Assembly (NCBI RefSeq): GCF_004010055.1 | Contig: NZ_RQVT01000063.1 | Span: 1-49,268 of the forward strand | Direction: 5' to 3' | Source: Psychroflexus aestuariivivens | GTDB lineage: Bacteria; Bacteroidota; Bacteroidia; Flavobacteriales; Flavobacteriaceae | Length of the DNA: 49,268 nucleotides | Part shown: piece after piece, positions 24,128 to 32,329 of the stretch | How positions within the stretch are numbered: the stretch's first letter is position 1 | Layout of the letters: each line of letters begins with the position of its first letter | Notes under the pieces: generated by a model | The model's input: only the letters and a program-made list of their open reading frames with translations | Database searches by the model: none | Told to the model about the DNA's origin: nothing | Made by a program: the position numbers and the translations under genes

Positions 24128-24880
24128 ATGACAGAAGCTTACGTAAAAAAAGACATACAAGACAAAATTGCAATAATTGAATTTTTTCATCCAGCACACA
24201 ATTCTTTACCGAGTGATATTTTGGCTCAACTAGCTGAAACTATTACAGAGGTTGGACAAAACGATGAGGTTTTAGTCATCATTTTGAAATCTGGCGGAAA
24301 CCGAACCTTTTGCGCAGGAGCTAGCTTCAAAGAATTAATCAATATTGATGACGAAAAAACAGGCGAAAAATTCTTTATGGGTTTTGCAAACGTGATCAAT
24401 GCCATGCGAAAGTGTCCCAAATTCATTATTGGGCGTGTGCAAGGCAAAACTGTTGGGGGAGGCGTAGGCTTAGCTTCAGCAATGGATTATTGTATGGCGA
24501 CAAAATTTGCAGCAATCAAATTGAGTGAGTTGAATATCGGCATTGGACCATTTGTTGTCGGACCAGCCGTAGAACGTAAATTGGGCGTAAGCGGAATGTC
24601 GCAAATCGCGATAGATGCTAATTCGTTTTATTCACCAGAATGGGCAATGCAAAAAGGCTTGTTTGCCAAAGTTTTTGAAAGTACAGAGGAAATGGATGAA
24701 GCCGTCGCAGAATTTGCTAAAAATTTATGCGAATACAACCCGGAAGCGGTAAAACATATGAAACAAATGTTTTGGCGAGGCACCGAAGATTGGGATGAAT
24801 TGTTAAATGAACGCGCTAAAATCAGTGGGAAATTAGTATTGAGTTCATTTACAAAAGAGAAATTGAAAAGGTTTAAGTAG
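24128..24880 (+). CDS. Enoyl-CoA hydratase/isomerase family protein, probable phenylacetate-pathway member
   Basis: 250 residues from MTEAYVKKD. An ATG eight codons earlier (24104) is possible but adds a segment (MNIKKLNT) unlike the family. The crotonase fold shows FCAGASFKEL and GKTVGGGVGLASAMDYC, the two oxyanion-hole loops. In classical hydratases two Glu residues act on water; here the position after GGG is Gly (GGGVG) and only the second Glu is kept (KLSELNIGIGP). That is more like an isomerase or a special hydratase. The operator shared with paaE and the PaaY gene downstream suggest a step of phenylacetate degradation. Its exact reaction is inferred, not shown. Confidence 0.85.
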   Translation: MTEAYVKKDIQDKIAIIEFFHPAHNSLPSDILAQLAETITEVGQNDEVLVIILKSGGNRTFCAGASFKELINIDDEKTGEKFFMGFANVINAMRKCPKFIIGRVQGKTVGGGVGLASAMDYCMATKFAAIKLSELNIGIGPFVVGPAVERKLGVSGMSQIAIDANSFYSPEWAMQKGLFAKVFESTEEMDEAVAEFAKNLCEYNPEAVKHMKQMFWRGTEDWDELLNERAKISGKLVLSSFTKEKLKRFK

Positions 24881-24885
24881 AGGGT

Positions 24886-24922
24886 AGTTGTTAGTCTGTA
24901 GCTATTAGCCTTTAGAAAAATA
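24886..24922 (+). repeat. Left TAGCT/TTAGC-type flank of the four-helix-bundle cassette
   Basis: Between the crotonase stop and the four-helix-bundle gene lies low-complexity DNA built from GTTAG, TAGCTATTAGCC and TTTAG units. It is roughly the reverse complement of the GCTAAAAGCTAATGCC tract at the other end of the gene (25289-25318). Such flanks suggest an inserted cassette. Confidence 0.5.
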
Positions 24923-24930
24923 GGATAAAT

Positions 24931-25302
24931 ATGAATGGTAAATATCATTTCAAGTTTGAAGATTTAAAAATCTACCAAAAAGCTATTTTACTTGGAGAGT
25001 TCGTTCATAAAATTATTCAAAAGTTTCCAAAGAGAGAGGACTTTAAGCTTTCTTCTCAATTTAGCAGAGCTTCTGATTCTATTGCTCTAAACATAGCGGA
25101 AGGTTATTCTGGATCTGATGCTAATTTTAATCGATATTTAATTGTTTCTCAAGGTAGCGTAAATGAATGTGTTGCATGTACAACAAAAGCTAAATTAAGA
25201 AAATACATAACAGAAAAAGAAAATGAAGAATTAAGAAAAGAACTATCAGAATTGTCAAAAATGAATTCATCTTTAAGAAAAAGATTAACAGCTAAAAGCT
25301 AA
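24931..25302 (+). CDS. Four-helix-bundle protein, 23S rRNA intervening-sequence (S23) type
   Basis: 123 residues. The segments YHFKFEDLKIYQKAILLGEFV, FPKREDFKLSSQFSRASDSI and NIAEGYSGSDANFNRYLIVSQGS are the signatures of the S23/IVP four-helix-bundle family. The family was first seen inside intervening sequences of 23S rRNA and is related in fold to Avd of diversity-generating retroelements. Here it stands alone between two phenylacetate-type genes. Its last residues (TAKS) are encoded by the flanking GCTAAAAGC tract. Its cellular function is not known. It may be a passenger in the operon. Confidence 0.88.
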   Translation: MNGKYHFKFEDLKIYQKAILLGEFVHKIIQKFPKREDFKLSSQFSRASDSIALNIAEGYSGSDANFNRYLIVSQGSVNECVACTTKAKLRKYITEKENEELRKELSELSKMNSSLRKRLTAKS

Positions 25303-25318
25303 AAGCTAATGCCTAATG
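25289..25318 (+). repeat. Right GCTAAAAGC flank of the four-helix-bundle cassette
   Basis: AGCTAAAAGCTAAAAGCTAA is a short direct repeat (two and a half units of AAAGCT). It is followed by TGCCTAATGGC, which overlaps the start codon of paaY at 25316. It mirrors the left flank at 24886-24922. Confidence 0.5.
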
Positions 25319-25915
25319 GCTATATACAAATTCAAAAATCACATACCAGTTGTTCACAAATCTAGTTTTGTCCATCCATTAGCGGCTGTTACTGGAAATG
25401 TTATTATCGGTAAAGATTGCTACATCGGACCAGGTGCAGCAATTAGAGGCGATTGGGGCGAAATTATTTTGGAAGATGGTGTAAATGTGCAAGAAAACTG
25501 CACTGTCCACATGTTTCCAGGTAAAAGTATTCGATTGAAAAAAGGAGCGCATGTTGGTCATGGCGCTATAATTCATGGTGCGAATTTAGGCGAAAACTGT
25601 CTGATAGGAATGAATACTGTAATTATGGACGATGCTGAAATTGGCGATGAATCGATTGTTGGCGCAATGGCGTTTGTAAAAGCAGAAACTGTGATACCAA
25701 AGCGAAGTTTAGTCGTAGGTAATCCTGCAAAAATCATCAAACAAGTTTCTGATGATATGATTGCCTGGAAAACCGCTGGAACAAAGCTTTACCAGCAATT
25801 ACCAGCCGATTGCCATGACAGTTTGGAAGTAGTCGAGCCATTGAGAGAAATACCGAAAAATCGTCCAAAACAGGAAGATTTTTATCAAACTTTACAAGAA
25901 ATGAAAAAACAGTAA
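25316..25915 (+). CDS. paaY: PaaY-like gamma-carbonic-anhydrase-fold thioesterase
   Basis: 199 residues. It is a left-handed beta-helix of hexapeptide repeats with metal-ligand His65 (NCTVH), His82 and His87 (HVGHGAIIHG). It matches Escherichia coli PaaY end to end: PVVHKSSFVHP, GPGAAIRGDWG, IGMNTVIMDDA, SIVGAMAFVKA, VVGNPAKII, and the C-terminal VEPLREIP that plain carbonic anhydrases lack. PaaY hydrolyses dead-end CoA esters formed during phenylacetate breakdown. The gene follows the crotonase and four-helix-bundle genes on one transcript from the operator-bearing promoter. A terminator follows. Confidence 0.92.
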   Translation: MAIYKFKNHIPVVHKSSFVHPLAAVTGNVIIGKDCYIGPGAAIRGDWGEIILEDGVNVQENCTVHMFPGKSIRLKKGAHVGHGAIIHGANLGENCLIGMNTVIMDDAEIGDESIVGAMAFVKAETVIPKRSLVVGNPAKIIKQVSDDMIAWKTAGTKLYQQLPADCHDSLEVVEPLREIPKNRPKQEDFYQTLQEMKKQ

Positions 25916-25918
25916 ACG

Positions 25919-25949
25919 AAAAATCCGATGTGTTTAGCATCGGATTTTT
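25919..25949. terminator. Terminator after paaY
   Basis: AAAAATCCGATG (25919-25930) and CATCGGATTTTT (25938-25949) form a 12-bp stem with a 7-base loop, with U-runs on both strands. It serves paaY and the convergent S46 peptidase gene. Confidence 0.95.
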
Positions 25950-25975
25950 TGGTTTTTATTTTAAAATAAAGACTC

Positions 25976-28117
25976 TTATTTTTTGGGATGAACCAAAGTC
26001 ATTTCTTCTATTAAATGCTGTGCGCCAGCAAATTTATCTATGATAAATAGAATATAACGTGCATCGACCATGATATTTCGAGAAATACTTGGGTCGTAAT
26101 AAATATCACTCATCGTGCCTTCCCAAACTCTATCAAAATTCAACCCGATGAGGTTGCCATATGCGTCGATCGCTGGACTTCCAGAATTTCCGCCAGTAGT
26201 GTGATTGGTTCCTATGAAATTTACTGGCATTTTTCCGTCTTCACCGTAATTTCCATAATCTTTAGTTTGATACAGATCGATTAATTTTTGAGGAACGTCA
26301 AATTCATAATCGCCTGGAACATATTTTTCCATAACACCTTCCAAATAAGTGATGTGTTCGTATTTTACAGCATCGCGTGGACTGTAACCTTTTACTTTTC
26401 CATAAGTAACTCGTAAAGTTCCGTTAGCATTAGGGAAAATTCTAGCATCTTCAGGGCTCAATTCCACGATTGCTTTCATGTATTTTTTCTGTAAAGCATC
26501 GATTTCAAGTCTTTTGCTTTGGTAAGTAGGAAGCACTTTAGCGTAAAATTCCTGTGTCAACATTTTTACAAATTTATAAGCTTTGTCTTCATTTAGCTTT
26601 TTGAAAACCTTATTAGGATTGCCTTTCAGAATATCTTCAGTACTCTCGAAAGATGTGAGTGCTGAGTTTTCATAAATATCGTTTGTAAGTTTCTCTTTAT
26701 CTTGATTAATAAATGACTCTGGAAGAAATTGTTTTGGCATTTCATTTGCAAAAACCTCGATTACTTTCTCGAAAACATGTTTGTCAACTTCGGCGTTGTA
26801 ATTTTTGAAATCAGATTTGAAATCTTCCAAAAGATTGTCTCTTCGATCCTTGAAAGATTGTTTTCCTCTAGCGTCGTAAACTTGTTCGAGTTGGTAGATT
26901 TGAAAACCATGTCTCAATAATTCTACATTTCTTAAAAAAGTTTCTGAAAAATAGTTGTACGCCAGATCATAATCTTCAAACTCAGTATAAGCGGTTTCAA
27001 AATCCTCTAGTATTGTTCCGTATTCATCCTCTAAACCCTCGGCTTTTACACGCTTCATAAAGTTTTTTTCCTGGGCTTTTTTGATTCCAATAGCATCGGT
27101 TTTTTTCAAACCTTGATTTTCACCAATCCATTTCTTATAGTAGTTGGCAATTCGTGCGTATTTAGATGCATATTGAATTTTAATTTCTTGGTCTTTTCTC
27201 ATAAAAGCATCTTGTTCTTTAAGTGCAACTTCACGAAGACCGATTCTTGCTGGATTGATGGTTTCTACCAATTGTTCAACGGCCACAGCTGGCAAATATT
27301 CGTCGGTTGTGCCTGGAAATCCAAACACTAAATTGAAGTCATCTTCCTCTACACCATCCAAACTTATCGGCAAATAATGTTTTGGTGTGTATGGTACATT
27401 GCCTTCGGAATATTCAGCTGGGCGATTGTTTTTATTAGCGTAAATTCTAAATAATGAAAAATCGCCCGTATGTCTAGGCCACATCCAGTTATCGGTATCC
27501 GAACCGAATTTCCCGATTGACGATGGTGGCGCACCAACCAAACGAATATCTTTGAAAGTTTCCACGCGGAAAAGCATGAATTGATTACCATCAAAAAAAG
27601 TGCTGACGCGGTTCGTTTGCCAATCTTCTTTAGTTGAATTTTCTACCACCTTTTGTTTGTTTTGTTCAATGATGTTTTGTCGTTCTTGTTCTGAAGTTAC
27701 GTTGTATGTGCCTTCCAAAATCTGATCGGTAACGTCGCTGATTTCAACAATGAAAGTGACTGTCATGCCAGGATTTGCAAGTTCTTCTGAAAGATTTTTA
27801 GCCCAAAAACCATTGGCTAAATAATCGTTTTCTACAGAAGAATGCGATTGAATTTGTCCATAACCACAATGGTGGTTTGTAAGCAAAAGACCTTTTGGTG
27901 AAATAACTTCAGAAGTACAACCACCGTTGAAATGCGGTACAGCGTCTTTCAAACTGCTTTGGTTGACGCTGTAAATATCTTCGGCATTCATCTTCATGCC
28001 TAAGTTTTGCATTTCGTTCTCGTTCATGCCTTCCAAAAGTGAAGGAATCCACATGCCGCCTTGCTGTGCAAAACTCGAAAATGCGACTAAAAAAAATAAA
28101 ATTCTAAATAACTTCAT
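25976..28117 (-). CDS. S46-family dipeptidyl-peptidase, DPP11-like
   Basis: 713 residues with a signal peptide (MKLFRILFFLVAFSSFAQQ), the usual length for DPP7/DPP11. The chymotrypsin-type double barrel carries the His motif LTNHHCGYG (about 80-87), the Asp region SDTDNWMWPRHTGDF, and the Ser motif GGNSGSP with nucleophile Ser645. Eighteen residues on is Arg663 (NFDRVWEG). In the family, Arg at this position marks DPP11, which releases dipeptides with Asp or Glu at P1, while Gly marks DPP7. The enzyme would act in the periplasm and feed amino-acid catabolism. Specificity is inferred from one residue and needs an assay. Confidence 0.92.
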   Translation of the reverse strand: MKLFRILFFLVAFSSFAQQGGMWIPSLLEGMNENEMQNLGMKMNAEDIYSVNQSSLKDAVPHFNGGCTSEVISPKGLLLTNHHCGYGQIQSHSSVENDYLANGFWAKNLSEELANPGMTVTFIVEISDVTDQILEGTYNVTSEQERQNIIEQNKQKVVENSTKEDWQTNRVSTFFDGNQFMLFRVETFKDIRLVGAPPSSIGKFGSDTDNWMWPRHTGDFSLFRIYANKNNRPAEYSEGNVPYTPKHYLPISLDGVEEDDFNLVFGFPGTTDEYLPAVAVEQLVETINPARIGLREVALKEQDAFMRKDQEIKIQYASKYARIANYYKKWIGENQGLKKTDAIGIKKAQEKNFMKRVKAEGLEDEYGTILEDFETAYTEFEDYDLAYNYFSETFLRNVELLRHGFQIYQLEQVYDARGKQSFKDRRDNLLEDFKSDFKNYNAEVDKHVFEKVIEVFANEMPKQFLPESFINQDKEKLTNDIYENSALTSFESTEDILKGNPNKVFKKLNEDKAYKFVKMLTQEFYAKVLPTYQSKRLEIDALQKKYMKAIVELSPEDARIFPNANGTLRVTYGKVKGYSPRDAVKYEHITYLEGVMEKYVPGDYEFDVPQKLIDLYQTKDYGNYGEDGKMPVNFIGTNHTTGGNSGSPAIDAYGNLIGLNFDRVWEGTMSDIYYDPSISRNIMVDARYILFIIDKFAGAQHLIEEMTLVHPKK

Positions 28118-28252
28118 TAGTGTTGTTTTAAATTGAATTTGAAAATATAATCTTCGGCAAAATACTATTTTTATCTATTTTTCAGTTTATTTTTTTTTGA
28201 CGAAACTTTAAAATAACCAGTCAAACCTTGAGAATTCATTAGTGAAATCAGC

Positions 28253-28280
28253 TTGAAATACGCTTAAAATGTTATTTTTG
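28253..28280 (+). promoter_or_regulatory. Promoter of the 2-oxoacid dehydrogenase E2 gene
   Basis: TTG (28253-28255), a 17-base spacer and TATTTTTG (28273-28280) lie 30 bases before the ATG at 28310, in the divergent gap with the S46 peptidase gene. Confidence 0.5.
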
Positions 28281-28309
28281 TTAGCAATCATATTTCACAT
28301 AAACTTTTT

Positions 28310-29650
28310 ATGTCAACAAAAGAATTTAAACTCCCAAAAATGGGAGAAAGTATTACCGAAGGCACAATTTTGAACTGGGTAGTCAATGAAGGCGAAAGTT
28401 TTCAGGAAGGCGATATTTTGGTTGAAGTTGGGACTGATAAAGTCGACAACGAAGTGCCAGCACCCTTTGCTGGAAAACTTGTGGAAACTAAATATCAAGC
28501 GAAAGACGTTGTTAAAATAGGATCAGTGATTGCGATTTTGGAAGTTTCTGAAAAAGGCGAAACTGCGTCTCAGGATCCATCTAAATCTGAGACTGAAGAA
28601 AATAAAAGCAAATCAAAAACTTCTATTAAAAAACCAACACCAAGCGCACCTGAAAAACGATCACAAGCACCTGAGTCTGTTTCACAAGAATGGAAATCAG
28701 TAAATCGAACTAATAATTTTTACTCCCCTTTGGTGGAAAAAATCGCACAGGATTATCACATTAGCTATGAAGAATTAGCGCGAATTCCAGCAAGTGGAGC
28801 AAATGATAGATTACAGAAATCAGATATTTTTAGATATATAGAAAACGGGCGTCCAGCACAATTTGCCCAACCTGTTGAGGTGCAACATCAACCTCAAAAC
28901 AAAAGTTCTTTTCAAGTTCCAGATTTAAAATTTGATAAAGGCAAAGGAAAACTTGTAGAAATGGACCGAATGCGTCAGATGATTGCCGATCATATGGTGT
29001 TTTCTAAGCATACTTCACCTCACGTTACAGCTTATGTTGAAGCCGATCTCACAGATTTGGTGAATTGGAGAAATGCAAATAAAAAGTCTTTTCAGGAAAA
29101 AACAAGTGAAAAATTGACCTTTACACCACTTTTTATTCAAGCTGTTACCAAAGCGATTCAAGATTTTCCAATGATTAATTCTTCGCTTGATGGAGACCAA
29201 ATCATCGTTAAAGACGAAATCAATATCGGAATGGCAACGGCACTTCCAAGCGGAAATTTGATTGTTCCGGTAGTGAGAAATTCCGATCAGAAAGACTTGG
29301 AAGAACTGGCAAAAGTAGTGAATGAATTGGCAGGAAAAGCAAGAGATAACAAATTATCAAACGATGATACCAAAGGCGGCACGTTTACCATTTCAAATGT
29401 AGGAACTTTTGGGAGTTTGATGGGGACACCGATTATCAATCAACCGGAAGCAGCGATTTTGGCGACAGGAATTATCAAAAAACGCGCTGAGGTTATGGAA
29501 TATGAAGACGGCGATAAAATTGAAATCCGACAGATGATGTATTTGTCGCTTTCATTTGATCACAGAATTGTAGACGGATTTTTAGCTGGTAGTTTTTTAA
29601 GGAGGATTGCGGATTATTTGGAGAACTCAAAAAATCTGAATAAAATTTGA
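28310..29650 (+). CDS. 2-oxoacid dehydrogenase E2 (dihydrolipoyl acyltransferase), branched-chain type
   Basis: 446 residues. An N-terminal lipoyl domain has lipoylated Lys44 in VGTDKVDNEVP. A Ser/Lys/Pro-rich linker is followed by an E3/E1-binding domain at about 136-178 (YSPLVEKIAQDY...PASGANDRL), a second linker, and the catalytic acyltransferase domain ending in FDHRIVDG with His418 and Asp422. It transfers the acyl group to CoA. With the fused E1 gene at 30290 it makes a 2-oxoacid dehydrogenase; the single lipoyl domain and the E1 type favour branched-chain 2-oxoacids over pyruvate. A GxxExxY cassette separates the two genes. Confidence 0.92.
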   Translation: MSTKEFKLPKMGESITEGTILNWVVNEGESFQEGDILVEVGTDKVDNEVPAPFAGKLVETKYQAKDVVKIGSVIAILEVSEKGETASQDPSKSETEENKSKSKTSIKKPTPSAPEKRSQAPESVSQEWKSVNRTNNFYSPLVEKIAQDYHISYEELARIPASGANDRLQKSDIFRYIENGRPAQFAQPVEVQHQPQNKSSFQVPDLKFDKGKGKLVEMDRMRQMIADHMVFSKHTSPHVTAYVEADLTDLVNWRNANKKSFQEKTSEKLTFTPLFIQAVTKAIQDFPMINSSLDGDQIIVKDEINIGMATALPSGNLIVPVVRNSDQKDLEELAKVVNELAGKARDNKLSNDDTKGGTFTISNVGTFGSLMGTPIINQPEAAILATGIIKKRAEVMEYEDGDKIEIRQMMYLSLSFDHRIVDGFLAGSFLRRIADYLENSKNLNKI

Positions 29651-29717
29651 TAAAAGGCTTTTTTAAAGCAAGATTTGTTAAAAACTGAAAAGCTAGAATA
29701 AAGTGATTAGTTGTTAT

Positions 29718-29800
29718 TTCACGCAGAGAACGCAAAGAGAAAAGCGCAAAGTTTGCAAAGATGTATAATTAAAAAGTTTACTGGCTTTAAGAAAACTTAG
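29718..29800 (+). repeat. Left CGCAAAG-type flank of the GxxExxY cassette
   Basis: The tract holds ACGCAGAG, ACGCAAAGAG, GCGCAAAG and TTGCAAAG, then GGCTTTAAGAAAACTTAG (29783-29800). The last part nearly copies GGCTTTGCGAAAACCTTAG in the right flank, and the first part is its approximate reverse complement. The tract lies entirely between E2 and the GxxExxY gene. Confidence 0.7.
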
Positions 29801-29851
29801 TAATCTTATCGCTTAATATTTTTTAGATTAAAATTTTGAAAGCATTGCATC

Positions 29852-30229
29852 ATGACGGAAAACGAACTATCCTACAAAGTAATTGGAAAGGCAATGGAGC
29901 TTCATAAATCTTTAGGACCTGGATTATTGGAGTCTTCATATGAGGCTGCGTTAAAATACGATTTGGAAAAAGCTGGACTACACGTACAACAACAAGTGGC
30001 AATGCCTTTCATATATAAAGAAATTAATATGGATGTTGGATATAGGCTGGATTTAATTGTTGAAAATAAACTGATTTTAGAAATAAAATCTTTAGAAAAT
30101 TTAGCTCCTGTACATTTTGCTCAATTGCTTACTTATCTTAAATTATCAGATAAAAAACTTGGTCTATTAATTAATTTCAATACTAAATTGCTAAAAGACG
30201 GTATTCATCGTATCGTTAATAATCTATAA
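29852..30229 (+). CDS. GxxExxY protein
   Basis: 125 residues. The family motif is present as GLLESSY (GxxExxY) in LHKSLGPGLLESSYEAAL. The centre YRLDLIVENKLILEIKSLENL has the Asp...Glu-x-Lys spacing of the PD-(D/E)xK nuclease fold, and LLTYLKLSDKKLGLLINFN is the usual C-terminal part. The family is common in Bacteroidota and cyanobacteria and has no settled function. The gene sits between E2 and E1 of a metabolic operon within CGCAAAG-type repeats, so it looks like a recent cassette rather than a partner of the enzyme. Confidence 0.9.
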   Translation: MTENELSYKVIGKAMELHKSLGPGLLESSYEAALKYDLEKAGLHVQQQVAMPFIYKEINMDVGYRLDLIVENKLILEIKSLENLAPVHFAQLLTYLKLSDKKLGLLINFNTKLLKDGIHRIVNNL

Positions 30230-30233
30230 AATA

Positions 30234-30275
30234 GCTTTGTGGGCTTTGCGAAAACCTTAGCGCACTTTGCGAGAA
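30234..30275 (+). repeat. Right CTTTGCG-type flank of the GxxExxY cassette
   Basis: CTTTGTGGGCTTTGCGAAAA and CCTTAGCGCACTTTGCGAG lie between the GxxExxY stop and the true E1 start. They mirror the CGCAAAG tract on the left. Because they are open in the E1 frame, they add a false N-terminus (MGFAKTLAHFARKK) to E1 if translated from 30239. Confidence 0.7.
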
Positions 30276-30289
30276 AAAAGACAGATGAA

Positions 30290-32329
30290 ATGAAAAAAGA
30301 AATATTCAAAAAAGCTTTCAAAAACTTGGTAACGGCGAAAGCCTTGACCGAGTTATATGAAGAAAACTTTAAGGTGGTTTCTAAATACGTTCATGCCACA
30401 TCACGTGGTCACGAAGTTATACAAACCGCTGTAGGAATGCAGTTAGAACCGCAAGATTATGTCTATCCATATTACCGAGACGATTCTATTTTACTTTCCA
30501 TAGGGATGACACCAAAAGACCTTATGTTGCAACTATTGGCAAAAAAGGACGATCCGTTTTCTGGAGGAAGAACTTACTATTCACACCCGAGTTTGAAGGA
30601 TGAAGACAAACCGAAAATTCCACATCAAAGTTCAGCAACAGGAATGCAAGCCATTCCCGCAACTGGTGCTGCAATGGGATTTTGGTACAAAGAACAACTC
30701 AAGCAAGACACCAAACAAGCTGTTGTAGTTTGTTCTCTTGGCGATGCTTCCGTTACCGAAGGTGAAATTGCTGAAGCGCTTCAAATGGCAGCTTTGAAGC
30801 AATTGCCAATTATTTATTTGGTTCAAGATAATGGTTGGGATATTTCAGCCAATGAAGCAGAAACTCGTGCTCAAAATGCGTTTGAATACGCCCGTGGATT
30901 TAACGGTTTGGAAGCAATTACAATAGATGGAACTGATTTTGAAGAGTCGTATTCAGAATTCAACAAAGTTTTAAAAACCGTTAGGGAAGAACGTCGGCCA
31001 TTTTTGGTACACGCCAAATGTCCATTGTTGAATCACCACACATCTGGTGTACGAATGGAGTTTTATCGAGATGATTTGGAAGAATCTAAATTACGTGATC
31101 CTTATCCAAAATTGAAACAACAATTATTGAAAAATGGGTTTACTGAAGATGAGTTAGAAGCTATTGAAAACGAAGCAAAAGCTATTGTTTCTAAAGAATA
31201 TCAAGAAGCTTTGTTGGCGGAAGATCCAAAACCTGAAGATTTGTTTACCCACGATTTTGCACCAACAAAAATTACTGAAGAAAAAGGAAATCGCTCTCCA
31301 GAAGGCGCCGAGAAAGTTGTTATGGTGGATTGTGCGTTGTTTGCCATTGAAGAATTGATGAAAGAATTTCCAGAATGTTTGTTGTACGGTCAAGATGTTG
31401 GAGGAAGATTGGGTGGTGTTTTTCGTGAAGCTGCTACGCTAGCTCAAAAATTTGGTGATCATCGTGTATTCAACACGCCAATTCAAGAAGCTTTTATCGT
31501 AGGTTCTACCGTTGGAATGTCAGCGGTTGGTTTGAAACCAATTGTTGAGGTTCAGTTTGCGGATTATATTTGGCCAGGACTCAATCAATTATTTACAGAA
31601 GTCAGTAGAAGTTCTTATTTATCGAACGGAAAATGGCCAGTTTCTATGATTTTGCGTGTGCCAATTGGTGCTTACGGAAGTGGTGGTCCCTACCATTCTT
31701 CTTCTGTTGAAAGCGTGGTGACCAACATTCGCGGTTTAAAAATTGCTTATCCTAGCAATGGCGCAGATTTAAAAGGTTTGATGAAAGCCGCTTATCACGA
31801 TCCAAATCCTGTGGTTATTTTTGAACACAAAGGTTTGTATTGGAGTAAAGTGCCTGGAACCAAAGGCGCAACTAGCGTTGAGCCAGATAAAGATTATGTT
31901 TTGCCTTTTGGGAAAGCTTGGGTTTTACAAGAAATTTGGCCACAAGACGATCAGGAAACTTTGAGTATTATTACTTATGGAATGGGCGTTCATTGGGCAA
32001 TGAATGCTTCTCAGGAATTAGGCATGCAAGATCAAATTGAAGTGGTTGATTTAAGGACTTTACACCCGTTGGACGAGAAGACAATTATGAAATCTGTCAA
32101 AAAATGTGGAAAATGTCTAGTCGTTACCGAAGAACCTTCCGATAACACTTTTGCAAGAGCTTTAAGTGGTAAAATTCAAGAAGAATGTTTTCAATATATT
32201 GATGCGCCAGTGATGACTATTGGTTCTGAAAATATGCCGGCAATTCCTCTGAATTCAACTTTGGAAGAAACGATGATTCCAAGTACTGAAAAGGTGAAAA
32301 CTAAAATTCAAGAACTTCTGAATTACTAA
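30290..32329 (+). CDS. 2-oxoacid dehydrogenase E1, fused alpha and beta subunits
   Basis: 679 residues from MKKEIFKKAF. The alpha part (about 1-330) holds SRGHEVIQTAVGM, GGRTYYSH, and the thiamine-diphosphate motif GDASVTEGE...NGW (about 152-183). The beta part (about 342-679) holds YGQDVGGRLGGVFREA, TPIQEAFIVGSTVG, VEVQFADYIWPGLNQL and EEPSDNTFARAL. It decarboxylates a 2-oxoacid and loads the acyl group on the E2 lipoyl arm. The SRGHE segment and fusion are typical of the branched-chain type in Bacteroidota. The start at 30239 is rejected because those codons are cassette repeat DNA. Confidence 0.93.
   Translation: MKKEIFKKAFKNLVTAKALTELYEENFKVVSKYVHATSRGHEVIQTAVGMQLEPQDYVYPYYRDDSILLSIGMTPKDLMLQLLAKKDDPFSGGRTYYSHPSLKDEDKPKIPHQSSATGMQAIPATGAAMGFWYKEQLKQDTKQAVVVCSLGDASVTEGEIAEALQMAALKQLPIIYLVQDNGWDISANEAETRAQNAFEYARGFNGLEAITIDGTDFEESYSEFNKVLKTVREERRPFLVHAKCPLLNHHTSGVRMEFYRDDLEESKLRDPYPKLKQQLLKNGFTEDELEAIENEAKAIVSKEYQEALLAEDPKPEDLFTHDFAPTKITEEKGNRSPEGAEKVVMVDCALFAIEELMKEFPECLLYGQDVGGRLGGVFREAATLAQKFGDHRVFNTPIQEAFIVGSTVGMSAVGLKPIVEVQFADYIWPGLNQLFTEVSRSSYLSNGKWPVSMILRVPIGAYGSGGPYHSSSVESVVTNIRGLKIAYPSNGADLKGLMKAAYHDPNPVVIFEHKGLYWSKVPGTKGATSVEPDKDYVLPFGKAWVLQEIWPQDDQETLSIITYGMGVHWAMNASQELGMQDQIEVVDLRTLHPLDEKTIMKSVKKCGKCLVVTEEPSDNTFARALSGKIQEECFQYIDAPVMTIGSENMPAIPLNSTLEETMIPSTEKVKTKIQELLNY

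Noticed and set aside
30239-30289. N-terminal extension of E1 (MGFAKTLAHFARKK)
   Set aside because: These codons are the CTTTGCG-type flank of the GxxExxY cassette, not enzyme sequence.
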